Both the position numbers and the translations under genes were made by a program. The notes beneath the pieces are model-generated. The model searched no databases and was not told the DNA's origin. It worked only from the letters and a program-made list of their open reading frames with translations. From Lasioglossum baleicum (lineage: Eukaryota > Arthropoda > Insecta > Hymenoptera > Halictidae): DNA of 64,000 nt. Shown piece by piece: positions 22,699 through 34,164 of the stretch. The stretch is taken from positions 4,490,786 through 4,554,785 of the forward strand of contig NC_134929.1 in NCBI RefSeq assembly GCF_051020765.1. The letters are read 5' to 3'. How positions within the stretch are numbered: position 1 is the first letter of the stretch; every line of letters begins with the position of its first letter.

Positions 22699-24018
22699 TG
22701 AAACAGGTGTGTTTCGTCGTCGTTCGGTTTCCTCGTGTCCGTGCTCCTTGGTGCTGAACGGCTCGCCGATCCAGGGTCCTAAACGACGAAAGGAATAAAC
22801 GGCGCGAGGTACGGGTGAAATAACTGAGACGATACTCGCTGCCTTTCGGACGCGTAAGCTACGGTGCCTCAGGATACGGTGCCTCAGAATACAGTGCGCG
22901 ATGGTAATGCTACGGTGCCCGTGAATTTAGAACGTGTGACCGTGAGGGTGCTACCTGAACCTGTAAGTGGCGTAGGACGCAGGCAGGATGGACAGGAGTA
23001 GAGTTAGATCACGACTGTCGTCGTGATCTCCCTACCTAGGCCGGGTTGTCGTGGTCCTTCGATGTCCGTGACGCACGGGTCATCGAAGTTCCTCCGGACA
23101 GTCGTTCAGGGAGTTCGGTCAAGGTGACGCACCTTGTCTGGCTCGGCTGGCCTCGTGGGCGACTCGCCTCACGAGGGTGACTTTCTAGGCGGTTCTTAGG
23201 CGACGTCGAAGGGTGACGCACCACTTCTAGTTCGGCCGATTTCGTGGACGACGCGTTTCACGAAATGGACCGGTGACGCACCGGATGTTTCGAGGTGGAG
23301 CACAGCTCGCACCAGCGGAAGTATAGGATAACTGGACAGAACGTTCTCCGACGAAGTCAAAGGGTGACACACCACTCCTTGTTCGTCGGCTCTCGGAGGC
23401 GACGCGCCTGGCGAAAGTGACCGGTGACGCACCGGACGTTTCGAGGTGGAGCACGGCTCGCACCAGCGGACGGACAGGACAACAGGGTTTCCTCGATGAA
23501 GCCGAAGGGGTGACACACCACTTCTTGTTCGTCGACTCTCGGAGGCGACGCGCCTAGCGAAAGAGACCGGTGACGCACCGGGTGTTCGAGGTAGAGCACG
23601 GCTCGTACCAGCGGAATCAGGATGCCGATAACGGCGGAGACGTGGACAACGGTTACAGGTAGAATACTCAGAGCACTGGAATATCGCACGAGGTGATTCC
23701 CGGATGGCTACTGGTAGACTCAGGTGATTCTAGTCTGTTCGCGACGGCTTTTATAGGAATGGTTTGGTGGTAAGGGATGGTGGTGCGGTGCGGTATTTTG
23801 ATGGTGACGTATACCTTCTTCCGCACAGTATTTTGGCAATTTGATTTGGATTCCCGTTGGAATACGGGCCTGGGTGCGGGGTACGTGCGGTACAGGCGGT
23901 GTTGTTGTTGTGACAGGAGGCCGGTGGTACGTTACTAGATTCGCGTCGTCGTGTATAACCGGTGGAGGTGTGACAGGGGTTTGTTCGTAACAGGCCTACG
24001 TTATGTAGGTCTGTTACA
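22699..24018 (-). repeat. 3' LTR of gypsy element
   Basis: 1320 bp, TGTAACAG... to ...CTGTTTCA on the minus strand. It contains degenerate tandem repeats of about 150 bp (around 23220-23620), each with GGTGACGCACCGG and GAGGTGGAGCACGGCTCG-like blocks; these create spurious ORFs. Confidence 0.95.
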
Positions 24019-24035
24019 CCCCCCTCCTTCTTCGG
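24019..24035 (-). other. Polypurine tract
   Basis: On the minus strand GAAGAAGGAGGGGGG directly abuts the 3' LTR, as expected for plus-strand priming. Confidence 0.8.
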
Positions 24036-24164
24036 GGTGACGAGCGAAAGGCGGCGAGACTGATTTATTCAGAAGAAACAGGTTTGGTATACATTGTTAC
24101 AAAAGAAACTCGTAATATTGGCTGGTGTCAGAGAAACAAAAGGTGTGTGTGTGTGTATGTAATG

Positions 24165-25860
24165 TCAGTGCGGTGCTGCGTCGTTGTTGTTCCCCTCTCG
24201 TTGTCGGCAGCGACTCAGTCGTCCGGCTCGGTCGAATTTTAGGACCCACCTCTCGTCCCCTATAGACGCCAGGAAGCGTTTGGAGGTGGTCAGCCGTAGT
24301 GGTACCTCAATGCGTCGGCCATTTGGTAGTAGGTACCACGTTGTTGGGCACGTCGCGTTTTTCCTTTGGTACCGTATTGGCGTCAGTGTGTCGCGGTGGT
24401 CTGCGGGTGTGGGGACACCTTCGTTCCCTGGTTCCTTGCTTAGCGGCTCCATTGGGCTGTGTGTGCCTGGCTGCTGGAGAACTGAACTGGTTCTGTGAAC
24501 TGGACAAATGCTCTGGATTATTTTCCGGGGTCGGCCTCGGCCGCGTGGGACCGGAGTAGCCGTCGGGGCAGGGGCGGGTGCGGGTACCCTGGTTTGTTCC
24601 GCGGGGGTATCTGGTTGCGCGTCCGGTTCGGTGCTCTCTGGGCGAGCGTCGTTTTCGGGGCTGTGTTCCGGTTTGAGATCCTGGATATGGATGTGTCGAA
24701 TCCATTTTCTCTTCCCGTCCTGGAGGTCAACGATAACTGGCGATATTATGCGTTGTACCGTATAGGGACCGCTATATTTTGGGGCTAGCTTAGCAGCTAT
24801 GCCCGCTCCCTTGTCGGACGGGGTGTGTTCCTTTTTCCAAACGCGATCCTCTATGGCCGGTCTCCACTCGCGGCGTCGCAGGTTGTAATATTTCTCTTGT
24901 CTGCCGAAGGCTTGCGCTAGGTGAAGTTTGGCCAGTTCCTGGGCTTCTCGTAGATTTTTCCAGCGTTGGTGCGGGGTGGCGGTTGGTTCGTCTGCTGCTT
25001 GCTGTCCTGGTACTCTTAACTCTCGGCCCTGATTCAGGTATGCCGGCGTGTATCCGGTCGCCTCATGCCATGCGGTGTTGATGGCAAACCTTGCCTCGTC
25101 TAATTTTTCGTCCCAGCGGTCGTGGTTTTTCCCGACGTACTGAGCTAGCATTGTTTTCACGACTTTGTTTGCTCTCTCGACCGGGTTGCACTGTGGTGCA
25201 TACGGAGGTGTACGGCGGTGCGTGATGCCGGCTGCCTGTAGTAGACTGGTAAACGCCTCTCCAATGAATTGGCGTCCGTTGTCGGATATAATGATCTGTG
25301 GCGCTCCGTGACGTAGGATAATATCCTTCTGGATCGCCGCGGCGACAGCAGTGCTGGTGGCTTTTCGAAGGGGCGTGAGTTCGACCCACTTCGAAAAGCG
25401 ATTGAGTGCGACGAGTAGCCAGATGTGTCCGCGGCGTGATCGCGGCAGTGGCCCAACCAGATCTACGGACACGGTGTGCCACGGTTGTGTCCCTGGATTA
25501 GCGTGGAGGCGTCCTGGTGGCGGTACAGGCGGTGACTTGTATTGTTGGGAGCTGACGCAGCTGCAAACGTGTCGTGCGATGTCTCGGAACATCCCTGGCC
25601 AGTGGTACCTCTGGGCAATGCGGACGCTCGTTTTGGCGATTCCTAGGTGTCCCGCGGTGGGGTCATCGTGAAATTGCCGTTGCACTGCCTCTTGGTCGGT
25701 CGCCGGTATGCATATTTTCCATGCGTTTCCGGAATCTGGCTCGTTGTAATCGAGCTGATGCGGTATTCGTCGTTGCAGTTTTCCCTCGTAAATCCGGAAA
25801 TCGGGAACTGAGGCGATCGTGTTGCACGGCTTCCATCTTCTTCTCGTACCAGGAGTCGTT
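24165..25860 (-). pseudogene. Gypsy integrase region of pol
   Basis: The frame shifts relative to the RT/RNase H frame somewhere between about 25700 and 25860. The zinc-binding part has HDDPTAGHLG but CVSSQQ where the family has Cys-x2-Cys, so the last Cys appears to be Ser. The catalytic triad is visible: SVDLVGPL, IISDNGRQF and NPVERANK. A Pro-rich basic tail follows (RGRGRPRK, an AT-hook-like motif), about 500 residues in all. Confidence 0.9.
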
Positions 25861-27759
25861 ACGCGGTTTGGTGCGGAGGAGACTGACGCCTGGTACCGGT
25901 TCGATGCGGGATAATGCGTCTGCTACATGGTTCAGCTTTCCTGGCCGATACTGGATGTCGAAGTCGTACTGTTGCAGTTCGAGGGCCCATCTCGCCAGTC
26001 GTCCGGTTGGACTGTCGATTTGTTGCAGCCAACGAAGTGCCTGGTGGTCTGTGAGAACCGTGAAATGGTAACCTTCTAGGTAAGGTTTCATTTTCCGAAT
26101 TCCCCAGACGACGGCCAGACACTCCTTCTCCGTTGCGCTGTAGTTTCGCTCTGTGGTGCTCAGCGTGTGGCTGGCATATGCGATAACTCTTTCCTCGTTG
26201 GCGGGCCCCTGTGTGAGCACGACTCCCAGGCCGTGGTCGCTGGCGTCGGTCTGGAGGGTGAACGGCTGTTCGAAGTCCGGGCAGGCGAGTACTGGTGCGG
26301 TGACCAGTTTCTCCTTCAGTGTCTGGAATGCATTCTCCTCGGCCTCGGTCCATTTCCACTTTGCGTTTTTCCGTGTAAGCTGCGTGAGCGGCTCTACTAT
26401 TTCCGCAAAGTTTGGTACGAACCGCCGGTACCATGAGGCCATGCCGTGGAAACGTCGAACTTCCCGGATGTTTTTGGGTGCGGTTATCTTTGCGATCGCA
26501 CTCGTTTTTTCTGGGTCGGTTCGTATCCCCTGCTGGTCGACAATGTGTCCGAGGCAGCGGAGGCTGCTAACGCAGAATCGACATTTATCGGGATTCAGGC
26601 GTAGTCCGGCTGCGCGGAGGCGTCGAAAGACTTCTCGTAAATGTCGCAGGTGTTCCTCGAGGGTCTTACTGGCGATGATTATGTCATCCAGGTACGCGAA
26701 CGCGTATGGTTCGAGTTCAGGACCGATTATTCGGTCGAGCAGCCGTTGAAATGTGGCGGGTGCCGAATGTAGACCGAACGGCATGACTCGAAACTGAAAT
26801 AAACCCTTCCCCGGTACCGTGAAGGCGGTGAGCGGTCGGCTGGCATCTTCGAGTGGGACCTGCCAATACCCATTTTTTAGATCGAGGGTAGTCAAATACC
26901 TCGCCCCTCGTAATTTGTCGAGAGTTGCCTGGATATGTGGTAATGGGTACGCGTCCTTCTCGGATCGGTCGTTTAGTCGACGGAAGTCGACGCAGAACCT
27001 GGGCTTTCCGTCTTTTTTCTTCACAACTACCACCGGCGAGCTCCACGGGCTGCTGGACGGCTCTATTACTCGGTCATTGAGCATTTTCTCGACTTCCTCG
27101 TTTATTATCGCCTGCATTGCCGGATTTCTGGGTTGGTAGCGCTGTTTGAGCGGTGTTTCATCGAGCAATTTGATACGGTGCTCGATGAGATTTGTTCGTC
27201 CCGGTACCGTTTCAAACAGTTTCATTTCTGCTTGTAGGAAGTCGTCGAACTGTCGGCGGGCACCTTCATCTGGTACACGGAGGCCCATTTGCTGGCATGG
27301 TTCGGACAGGCAGGCGGTGGGCCAGGTTGCTATGTCGTATGGCGGCTTCAGGTTCATTCGGAGTGCCGCGATAGCTTGAATGCCCAGTAATACTGGCGGA
27401 CCCATATTCGGCAGTATGGTAAAGTCCTGCTGGTTTTCGGTGCCTAGTGCGGTGAATGATAGTCGTATGCGGCCGGCGGGTTGCATGCTCGTGCCGTCTG
27501 CTAGGCTGATTAGCGTGCTCGGTTCGGATGCTTGCATGCCTTGTTCGAGTGCCCATTCGTACGCTTCGGCGTTGATACAAGACAATTGGGCACCGGTGTC
27601 GAGCAAGGCGTCGATTTCCCTTCCTAATATTCGAATCGGTAGAAAGGGGCGGGGCGTATACTTTATGTCTGGGGCCGGCGTTCGCCCGTTCGCGACGAGC
27701 CCCGTGCGTCGTTTCCCGGTGGATGACACTCCTTCGTGAGTATTCCGTCTCGACCACAT
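25663..27759 (-). CDS. Gypsy pol: protease, reverse transcriptase, RNase H
   Basis: Minus-strand ORF of 698 residues lying -1 relative to gag with about 97 nt of overlap, so expression by frameshifting is likely. Protease ALLDTGAQLS is near residue 55, RT FAYLDDIIIAS near 355, and RNase H LQTDASDHGLG near 485. It ends where the frame moves to the integrase ORF. The first residues overlap the gag zinc knuckles. Confidence 0.9.
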   Translation of the reverse strand: MWSRRNTHEGVSSTGKRRTGLVANGRTPAPDIKYTPRPFLPIRILGREIDALLDTGAQLSCINAEAYEWALEQGMQASEPSTLISLADGTSMQPAGRIRLSFTALGTENQQDFTILPNMGPPVLLGIQAIAALRMNLKPPYDIATWPTACLSEPCQQMGLRVPDEGARRQFDDFLQAEMKLFETVPGRTNLIEHRIKLLDETPLKQRYQPRNPAMQAIINEEVEKMLNDRVIEPSSSPWSSPVVVVKKKDGKPRFCVDFRRLNDRSEKDAYPLPHIQATLDKLRGARYLTTLDLKNGYWQVPLEDASRPLTAFTVPGKGLFQFRVMPFGLHSAPATFQRLLDRIIGPELEPYAFAYLDDIIIASKTLEEHLRHLREVFRRLRAAGLRLNPDKCRFCVSSLRCLGHIVDQQGIRTDPEKTSAIAKITAPKNIREVRRFHGMASWYRRFVPNFAEIVEPLTQLTRKNAKWKWTEAEENAFQTLKEKLVTAPVLACPDFEQPFTLQTDASDHGLGVVLTQGPANEERVIAYASHTLSTTERNYSATEKECLAVVWGIRKMKPYLEGYHFTVLTDHQALRWLQQIDSPTGRLARWALELQQYDFDIQYRPGKLNHVADALSRIEPVPGVSLLRTKPRNDSWYEKKMEAVQHDRLSSRFPDLRGKTATTNTASARLQRARFRKRMENMHTGDRPRGSATAISR

Positions 27760-28826
27760 CGCGAGCAGAATTTCCGGTAGGCGTTTCTACATTCGAAATG
27801 GGTGTGGCCCCGTTGTTTACACCGCCAGCAGTGTGTCATTCGGCTGTAATTGTTGCCGTTGTCACCTTGGATTGCGCTGGCGTCCCCTTCCCCGCGGGGC
27901 GTGTTGTTCATTTGGGCTGGTCGTACCTCAATTGGTTCGGTGCGGTGCTGGTTTGGTGTGTGGTCCCGGTTTTCGTTGGTGGCGGCGGCGAGGGGCCGGC
28001 TGGCCGTCCGTTGCATTTGGTTTTTCCGCTCCATGGCTCTCTCGATGCGTTGCACGTGTCGGAGCAGGTCTCGGATGCTGGAAATCGATTCTGGATCGAT
28101 GACGGCCGTGTAATCTGGCAACATGTTCTCATAAATGGTTTCCAGATATTCGTCCGTCGGGATGAGCGCTCGTCTCATGAGGGTGGTGAGCTCGTTCATG
28201 TACTCATGGAACGGTTCTCCGGGTTTCTGTACGCGTGCTCGTGCTTCGCGTGCTCGTTACACCGGGGTCTTGTGTCCGGCGTAGACCATCAGGAAGTCTG
28301 CGGTGAATTCCTCCCATGTGCTGATCTGGTATCGGTTGCTCCGGTACCAGTCTTGGGCGTCTCCTCGTAGCAGTTCAGGCACTCCTTCTAATAATTCTGC
28401 GTCGGAGATGTGATAAGAGTGGGCTAGTTCCCCTATCCGTTCGATGAACCGGAAAGGGTTCTTGCCGTCCGTCGTACATGCCCATTTGCGCATTCGGTCC
28501 ATTTTTTTTCCGGCGTCGTCTTGGTCTTCTGCGGCCGTTCTGGTGCCGGCCATCGGGTCGGCTTGTCGGGACGTGCCTGGTTGCATGGTGTTTAAGAATT
28601 GCGGGGTCTTCGGTTCGGTCATGTCGAAGAGGTCGGTGATCTGCAGGTTAATCAGATCGGCCCACTGTTGACGGTGTTCGTCCGTAGTCCCGGTGGTTGA
28701 CCGATTTCCTCGGCGGGGGTTTGCAACGGTGTGCTCGAAATTTCGACTCTCGGGGCAGGTAATACCGGTGCGCATCCAGAGGTGGCGTCTGGGGTACGAA
28801 ACGCGTGTGTGTGCCGGCGCGGTCAC
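27663..28826 (-). pseudogene. Gypsy gag, interrupted by one stop
   Basis: Two minus-strand ORFs (28826-28257 and 28199-27663) lie in the same frame, separated by TAA at 28259-28257. The upstream part has a capsid-like segment (PELLRGDAQDWYR). The downstream part has a zinc knuckle CWRCKQRGHTHFEC (CX2CX4HX4C) and a second, CSRCGRDGILTKEC, whose His is replaced by Ile. The true start could be further downstream, for example the ATG before TEPKTPQF. Confidence 0.85.
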
Positions 28827-28949
28827 GGTTCAACGCGGCTCAGGAATGTTACGCGGCGTACTGGTCCTCTGTTTACGCGCGCGTTACCGAGTTGAACCAG
28901 TGATCGTTTATTTTGAAAAGCTAATCGCGACGCGGATGCCTTTCCTTCA

Positions 28950-28967
28950 GTCCCTGTTCGGGCGCCA
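28950..28967 (-). other. Primer-binding site for tRNA-Lys
   Basis: On the minus strand TGGCGCCCGAACAGGGAC abuts the 5' LTR with no spacer. This 18-nt sequence is the established complement of the tRNA-Lys(3) 3' end. Confidence 0.9.
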
Positions 28968-30311
28968 TGAAACAGGTGTGTTTCGTCGTCGTTCGGTTTC
29001 CTCGCGTCGGTGCTCCTTGGTGCTGAACGGCTCGCCGATCCAGGGTCCTAAACGACGAAAGGAATAAACGGCGCGAGGTACGGGTGAAATAACTGAGACG
29101 AGTCGGTTTGCGGGCAAATAAATTATACTCGCTGCCTTTCGGACGCGTAAGCTACGGTGCCTCAGGATACGGTGCCTCAGAATACAGTGCGCGATGGTAA
29201 TGCTACGGTGCCCGTGAATTTAGAACGTGTGACCGTGAGGGTGCTACCTGAACCTGTAAGTGGCGTAGGACGCAGGCAGGATGGACTTGAGTAGAGTTAG
29301 ATCACGACTGTCGTCGTGATCTCCCTACCTAGGCCGGGTTGTCGTGGTCCTTCGATGTCCGTGACGCACGGGTCATCGAAGTTCCTCCGGACAGTCGTTC
29401 AGGGAGTTCGGTCAAGGTGACGCACCTTGTCTGGCTCGGCTGTCCTCGTGGGCGACTCGCCTCACGAGGGTGACTTTCTAGGCGGTTCTTAGGCGACGTC
29501 GAAGGGTGACGCACCACTTCTAGTTCGGCCGATTTCGTGGACGACGCGTTTCACGAAATGGACCGGTGACGCACCGGATGTTTCGAGGTGGAGCACAGCT
29601 CGCACCAGCGGAAGTACAGGATAACTGGACAGAACGTTCTCCGACGAAGTCAAAGGGTGACACACCACTCCTTGTTCGTCGGCTCTCGGAGGCGACGCGC
29701 CTGGCGAAAGTGACCGGTGACGCACCGGACGTTTCGAGGTGGAGCACGGCTCGCACCAGCGGACGGACAGGACAACAGGGTTTCCTCGATGAAGCCGAAG
29801 GGGTGACACACCACTTCTTGTTCGTCGACTCTCGGAGGCGACGCGCCTAGCGAAAGAGACCGGTGACGCACCGGGTGTTCGAGGTAGAGCACGGCTCGTA
29901 CCAGCGGAATCAGGATGCCGATAACGGCGGAGACGTGGACAACGGTTACAGGTAGAATACTCAGAGCACTGGAATATCGCACGAGGTGATTCCCGGATGG
30001 CTACTGGTAGACTCAGGTGATTCTAGTCTGTTCGCGACGGCTTTTATAGGAATGGTTTGGTGGTAAGGGATGGTGGTGCGGTGCGGTATTTTGATGGTGA
30101 CGTATACCTTCTTCCGCACAGTATTTTGGCAATTTGATTTGGATTCCCGTTGGAATACGGGCCTGGGTGCGGGGTACGTGCGGTACAGGCGGTGTTGTTG
30201 TTGTGACAGGAGGCCGGTGGTACGTTACTAGATTCGCGTCGTCGTATATAACCGGTGGATGTGTGACAGGGGTTTGTTCGTAACAGGCCTACGTTATGTA
30301 GGTCTGTTACA
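28968..30311 (-). repeat. 5' LTR of gypsy element
   Basis: 1344 bp, nearly identical to 22699-24018 except for 24 extra bases containing AATAAA near 29120. Confidence 0.95.
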
Positions 30312-30440
30312 GCTTTATTAAAATTAAATATTAATTTTTGCATGTGAAGAGCAGTTCAGAGAAGATCACTATAATAAATAATAGTATTATAGTAGGACAA
30401 ACACAAATAAGAGAGGGGAAAGTTTAATTGATAAAAAAAA

Positions 30441-30788
30441 ACTCTGATGCAAACCATGCATATTCAAGCATGGGTTTAAAAATGGGTGCACACAATTGCC
30501 GATGTATGAGCGAGTGTATTTTTATTGCGTCTTCCCTGCTTGCTATCTCTCTTTTATTTTCGATCAGATAATTGCAATTTTGTATTCTTTTTATAAAATT
30601 CTTAATTTGGCGGTAGAAATACACATCACACGGCTGGACGAGAGGTGTACATTTGGGGGGAATAATTTTAATTGTTGATGTGCAAAGTCCTTCATTGTTT
30701 ACGAATAATTCGTCGTACAATTGTAAATCTGTTTGTCCTCCCCAGGAATCGACAAGCAGCAAAAATTTTTCATGTTTTACGTAGGGTT
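30441..30788 (-). pseudogene. Tc5-like transposase fragment, C-terminal half
   Basis: The minus-strand ORF (30762-30424) has VDSWGGQTD and TPLVQPCDVYF as in 20010-21668. Here HRQLCAPIFK is in one frame, showing that the frameshift near 21448 in the other copy is private to it. Continues at 32410 beyond the solo LTR. Confidence 0.85.
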
Positions 30789-32409
30789 TGTGACGTGGCA
30801 GATTCAGCCTACGTCACTCCGAACCTTAGGCGAAAGACCGGGTCACCGAAAAAGCGGTATAATAACGAAACGGCTATAACGAACGCTCTCCCTGGGACAT
30901 CCGAACGCCCAGAGAATAGAATTATCGCATTTGAATGTCGCGCCGCCGGGCGCGACAAGAGTTTTCAGAAACCACCGAAATCGGCAAGGAGCCCGATACC
31001 TGTCTCCGGCCGCCGATTGGCGGAAGGCCGCAAGCGAAGACGCTCGGAACACCAATCACAGGGCGCCGCTGGCGAGGAAGACGGCGAGGATTGGACCGAG
31101 CCCGGATCTGTCAACCCGGAGAAATCGACGAGGCTGTTAAACATAAGGACGATCAGCAGTCCACCCTCGTCGACGTCTCATCCGGAAAATGCCATGAGAG
31201 CTACACCGGAACGGCTCGGATCCATGGATGCCGACTTACCGCCTTATATCGGCCGGGCTTCGGAAAAATAGAAAATACCGAAGGCCCGGGTCGACATGTC
31301 ATCGAGTCGTCCCTGCGCCCAGAAACAACGTGATTGGCCCGAGCGTCGCCGAAGACGAGATTGGGGGAAAACTCGCTTCCGCGTTCCGAACCATCTCGAA
31401 CTGGGCCACTGGGTCGAAGGACTACTTACGGTTAACACGTGCGAACCTTTAGACCGCGATATAACAAAGTAATTTTGCGACAGCCGCCATCCCAGCGATA
31501 TTGGTAAGTGCCGGTCAGGCTTTATTTCGATATCTTTTGTGACCAGTTCGTGTTGGTTCGGGGACGTTATTTGAGTTCGCGAAAAGTTCGTACCGCGGTG
31601 TACCGCGTGTTTCCCCGCGTTTACCGCTGACCAGGAGTCGCTCTCCTGAGAGGCTCGCGAGGCCGCGGATCGTGTGTCGCCGAATCCTCGTGCACGAGCT
31701 ATTCGGGACCCACGATATTCGCCCGGTGATTCTTCGGTGTACCCTCGGATCGTTCCACGGGAGGATAACGCGCCGTATTCGTTTCGTATCGTTCACCGTT
31801 CGCACGTTTCGCCCAGTCTCGAATTAGGAACGCGTACGTCACCGGAGCTCGGTCGAATTCGTGCCCTCGTGGCTTGTGAATTCACGCGAAGTCCTGTGAC
31901 GACCGAGCTCGACGCGATAGAAGTTATTCCGCGCGATCGGCCGAACAGCCGCCGTCACTTTCGTGTTCGCGCCGGCAAATCTATTGACTACCGCCGGCAG
32001 CGGCCGGCGGATTGTATGACCATCTCGTTTTAATAAACGACTATATTTTGCCCGAGATCTACCGAGTAGCTTCATTTACCGTGAGAAACGTTCTCGTCGC
32101 GGGGAATGCCCCGTTCCTTTCCTCACGTGGTTCCCTGGACCTGTTCGCGGCCGTCACCGGCCTAAACGATGTTCGCAGGTTCGACGTCATTTTGAGAACC
32201 GATCGAATCGTTCGAGAATTTCGCGTGGTACGGTATCGTACCTGGCGCCCGTTCGCTTCGTGTACAATTTTGTCGTTCCGTTCGAATCTGTGAAGATCTT
32301 TTGTCTCGAGAGGACCACGTGTCGCGCGACCGAGCGTGGCCCGGTCGCAAGGCCATAATTTCTCGAAGGCGGTTATCTCTCGGTTCGCCGGGAAATAAGC
32401 GTCGTGACA
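30789..32409 (+). mobile_element. Solo LTR, TGTGACGTGGC subfamily, 1.6 kb
   Basis: Begins TGTGACGTGGCAG and ends GCGTCGTGACA with a 4-bp duplication GGTT (30785-30788, 32410-32413). The uninterrupted site is visible in the other transposase copy near 21157, which confirms a single insertion of the whole 1621 bp. It has GGTAAGT (31503), AATAAA (about 32033) and an internal TGGCGCCCG (32243). Confidence 0.85.
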
Positions 32410-32930
32410 GGTTGTACTACGGTTGTCAAAAATGATTTGTATATGTCCTTTGTTAATTTTCCTGATTTGGAACATGAAATTGAAACGTTACTGCATTGTG
32501 CTGTAAGTTCATCCATTTTTTTTCACAATGGGCCCAAAAGTTCCTATTGTTTCCTGCATGCATAAAAATACATGCGGCAACAATTTTCCCGACATCGTAA
32601 TGAATTTTGAGCAGTATACGAGTGGGTAGTTTTGGCAATATTTTTTCTGCTAACAATCACAGTCTTCTCTTCTCGTGTTGTCGGTGTTCTCTCGAATGTA
32701 CATTGATATTGACATCCTGTCTGGTCTGTATTAATAATATAATTTTTATCAAACTGTGGTGTAATACATTTTATTATTTTCCGAAAGTTTTCGGCGGCCT
32801 CCATTATTTCCTCTAATGTTGCGGCTTCTTTTGCAGAAACATACTTTGTAATTTTTCGTTGCCGGATATTGTGTTTTTTTTTTTAATAGGCTACCCATCG
32901 AGAAGATGCCTTGAAATTTATATTTTCTGA
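32410..32930 (-). pseudogene. Tc5-like transposase fragment, middle part
   Basis: The minus-strand frames include YIINTDQTG (first catalytic Asp) and the AENFRKIIKC segment, matching 20670-21160. It is joined to 30441-30788 once the solo LTR is removed. Confidence 0.85.
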
Positions 32931-33108
32931 TTAATATTGGGTATCTCTATAGTTATTTTATGCATGTAACGCATTATTTCCATGTTATGCTTTATTAAAA
33001 TTAAATATTAATTTTTGCATGTGAAGAGCAGTATCACTATAATAAATAATAGTATTATAGTAGTACAAACAAATAAGAGGAAAGTTTAATTGATGAAAAA
33101 AAAAACTC

Positions 33109-33179
33109 TGACCGTCAAGGAATCGAACTCCGGTCAACGGTGTACTATTCCGGCACGCTACCTCCAAGCCACTACGGTT
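33109..33179 (-). ncRNA. tRNA-like module, duplicated right arm
   Basis: Near-identical to 21860-21927, part of the same segmental duplication. Confidence 0.55.
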
Positions 33180-33489
33180 CTTGATATACATGGAAATAAA
33201 ACCTATATTCATGGTAATGAAAACATTTAATTTTAAATATCTTAAAAACTGCTGAGTATCTGCGGCTATAATGGGGTATACACGTTAACAGGAGAACGAG
33301 ATCTATAACTTTACAAAGTTTCAATCAAATCGGAGGGGCATTGACCTTTCACTCTCCTTGTCAGAGCCACCAACACAACTCGCAATTTCGTCAACTCGCA
33401 CAACTTAGAAACTCGCAACTCGCAGAGTTTTTCTCACAGCGCCATCGTGCGGTGATCGGTGTTCCCCCAATCCCACTTCTGACACCAAT

Positions 33490-33608
33490 TGTAGGATCTC
33501 AGGAAAAATGAGGGCACCGCCGTGCCGCCGCGGGAATCGAACCCCGGCCTCACTGGTGGGAGCCGATCGACTAACGCGCTCTCACCCACGCAACCCTCCC
33601 ATTCTTCA
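33490..33608 (-). repeat. tRNA-derived repeat, copy 3
   Basis: Same unit as 9673-9800 and 22240-22342, with box B GGGGTTCGATTCCC on the minus strand. Confidence 0.6.
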
Positions 33609-33990
33609 ATATTTACTGTTATGAGAAATAATTCTGTAATTGACAGGGCACATAAAAAGAGAAGCTGCAGGCACAACATTAATCACGGAAGACTCTGGCC
33701 ATCATTCTTGCAGCATTCTGCCCACAATTATAAAAGATAAGTCTATTTCTATCCACTCCATACAAATATTTACTTTTATGAGAAATAATTCCGTAATTAA
33801 CAGGGCACATAAAAAGAGAAGCTGCAGGCACAAAATTAATCACGGAAGACTCTGGCAATCATTCTTGCAGCATTCTGCCCACAATTATAAAAGATAAGTC
33901 TATTTCTATCCACTCCATACAAATATTTACTTTTATGAGAAATAAATAATACTGTAATTAACAGGTCACGCAAAAACAGCAGCTAATGGG
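33607..33990. repeat. Minisatellite of about 157 bp, 2.4 units
   Basis: Units start near 33607, 33764 and 33922; each holds TATGAGAAATAATTC and GAGAAGCTGCAGGCAC. The first two are nearly identical and the third is truncated. Confidence 0.85.
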
Positions 33991-34164
33991 CTAACAATGA
34001 CAACTCAGAAGACCAGCTACTATATATACTTCTTTCTATTTTACCCGTTTTTACAAATTCCGGAAGGTCTCGAAACTAGATTCATGATTTTTAATGTTAA
34101 AAATGTTAAACAGGACCGCCATGATGAACATATACAATTAGAGAATCGAGGAAATAATAGATAC

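Larger units (their letters stand above)
22699..30311 (-). mobile_element. Ty3/gypsy retrotransposon (7.6 kb)
   Basis: Bounded by LTRs (22699-24018, 28968-30311) and a 4-bp duplication GCTT (22695-22698, 30312-30315). Reads on the minus strand: 5' LTR on the right, PBS, gag, pol, polypurine tract, 3' LTR on the left. No envelope-like ORF was seen. Gag and pol are each disrupted once, so this copy is not intact. The LTRs are very similar; the left lacks 24 bp present in the right (around 29103-29126). Confidence 0.95.
30312..33360. mobile_element. Rearranged Tc5-like copy with inverted transposase fragment
   Basis: 30312-30445 is forward 3' non-coding sequence continuing 22698. 30446-30788 and 32410-32930 match the inverse of transposase 20660-21490. 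32940-33360 is again forward and includes the right terminus CACTCTCCTTG (33360) and its tRNA-like module. The transposase fragment is split by the solo LTR at 30789-32409. Confidence 0.8.

Noticed and set aside
22999..23689. Overlapping minus-strand ORFs with repeated GASPxHF/APPRNIRCVTG motifs
   Set aside because: They are translations of the tandem repeats in the gypsy LTR and occur identically in both LTRs (29329-29982); not a protein gene.
24184..28370. Plus-strand ORFs antisense to the gypsy gag and pol
   Set aside because: GC-rich antisense shadows of the pol reading frame.
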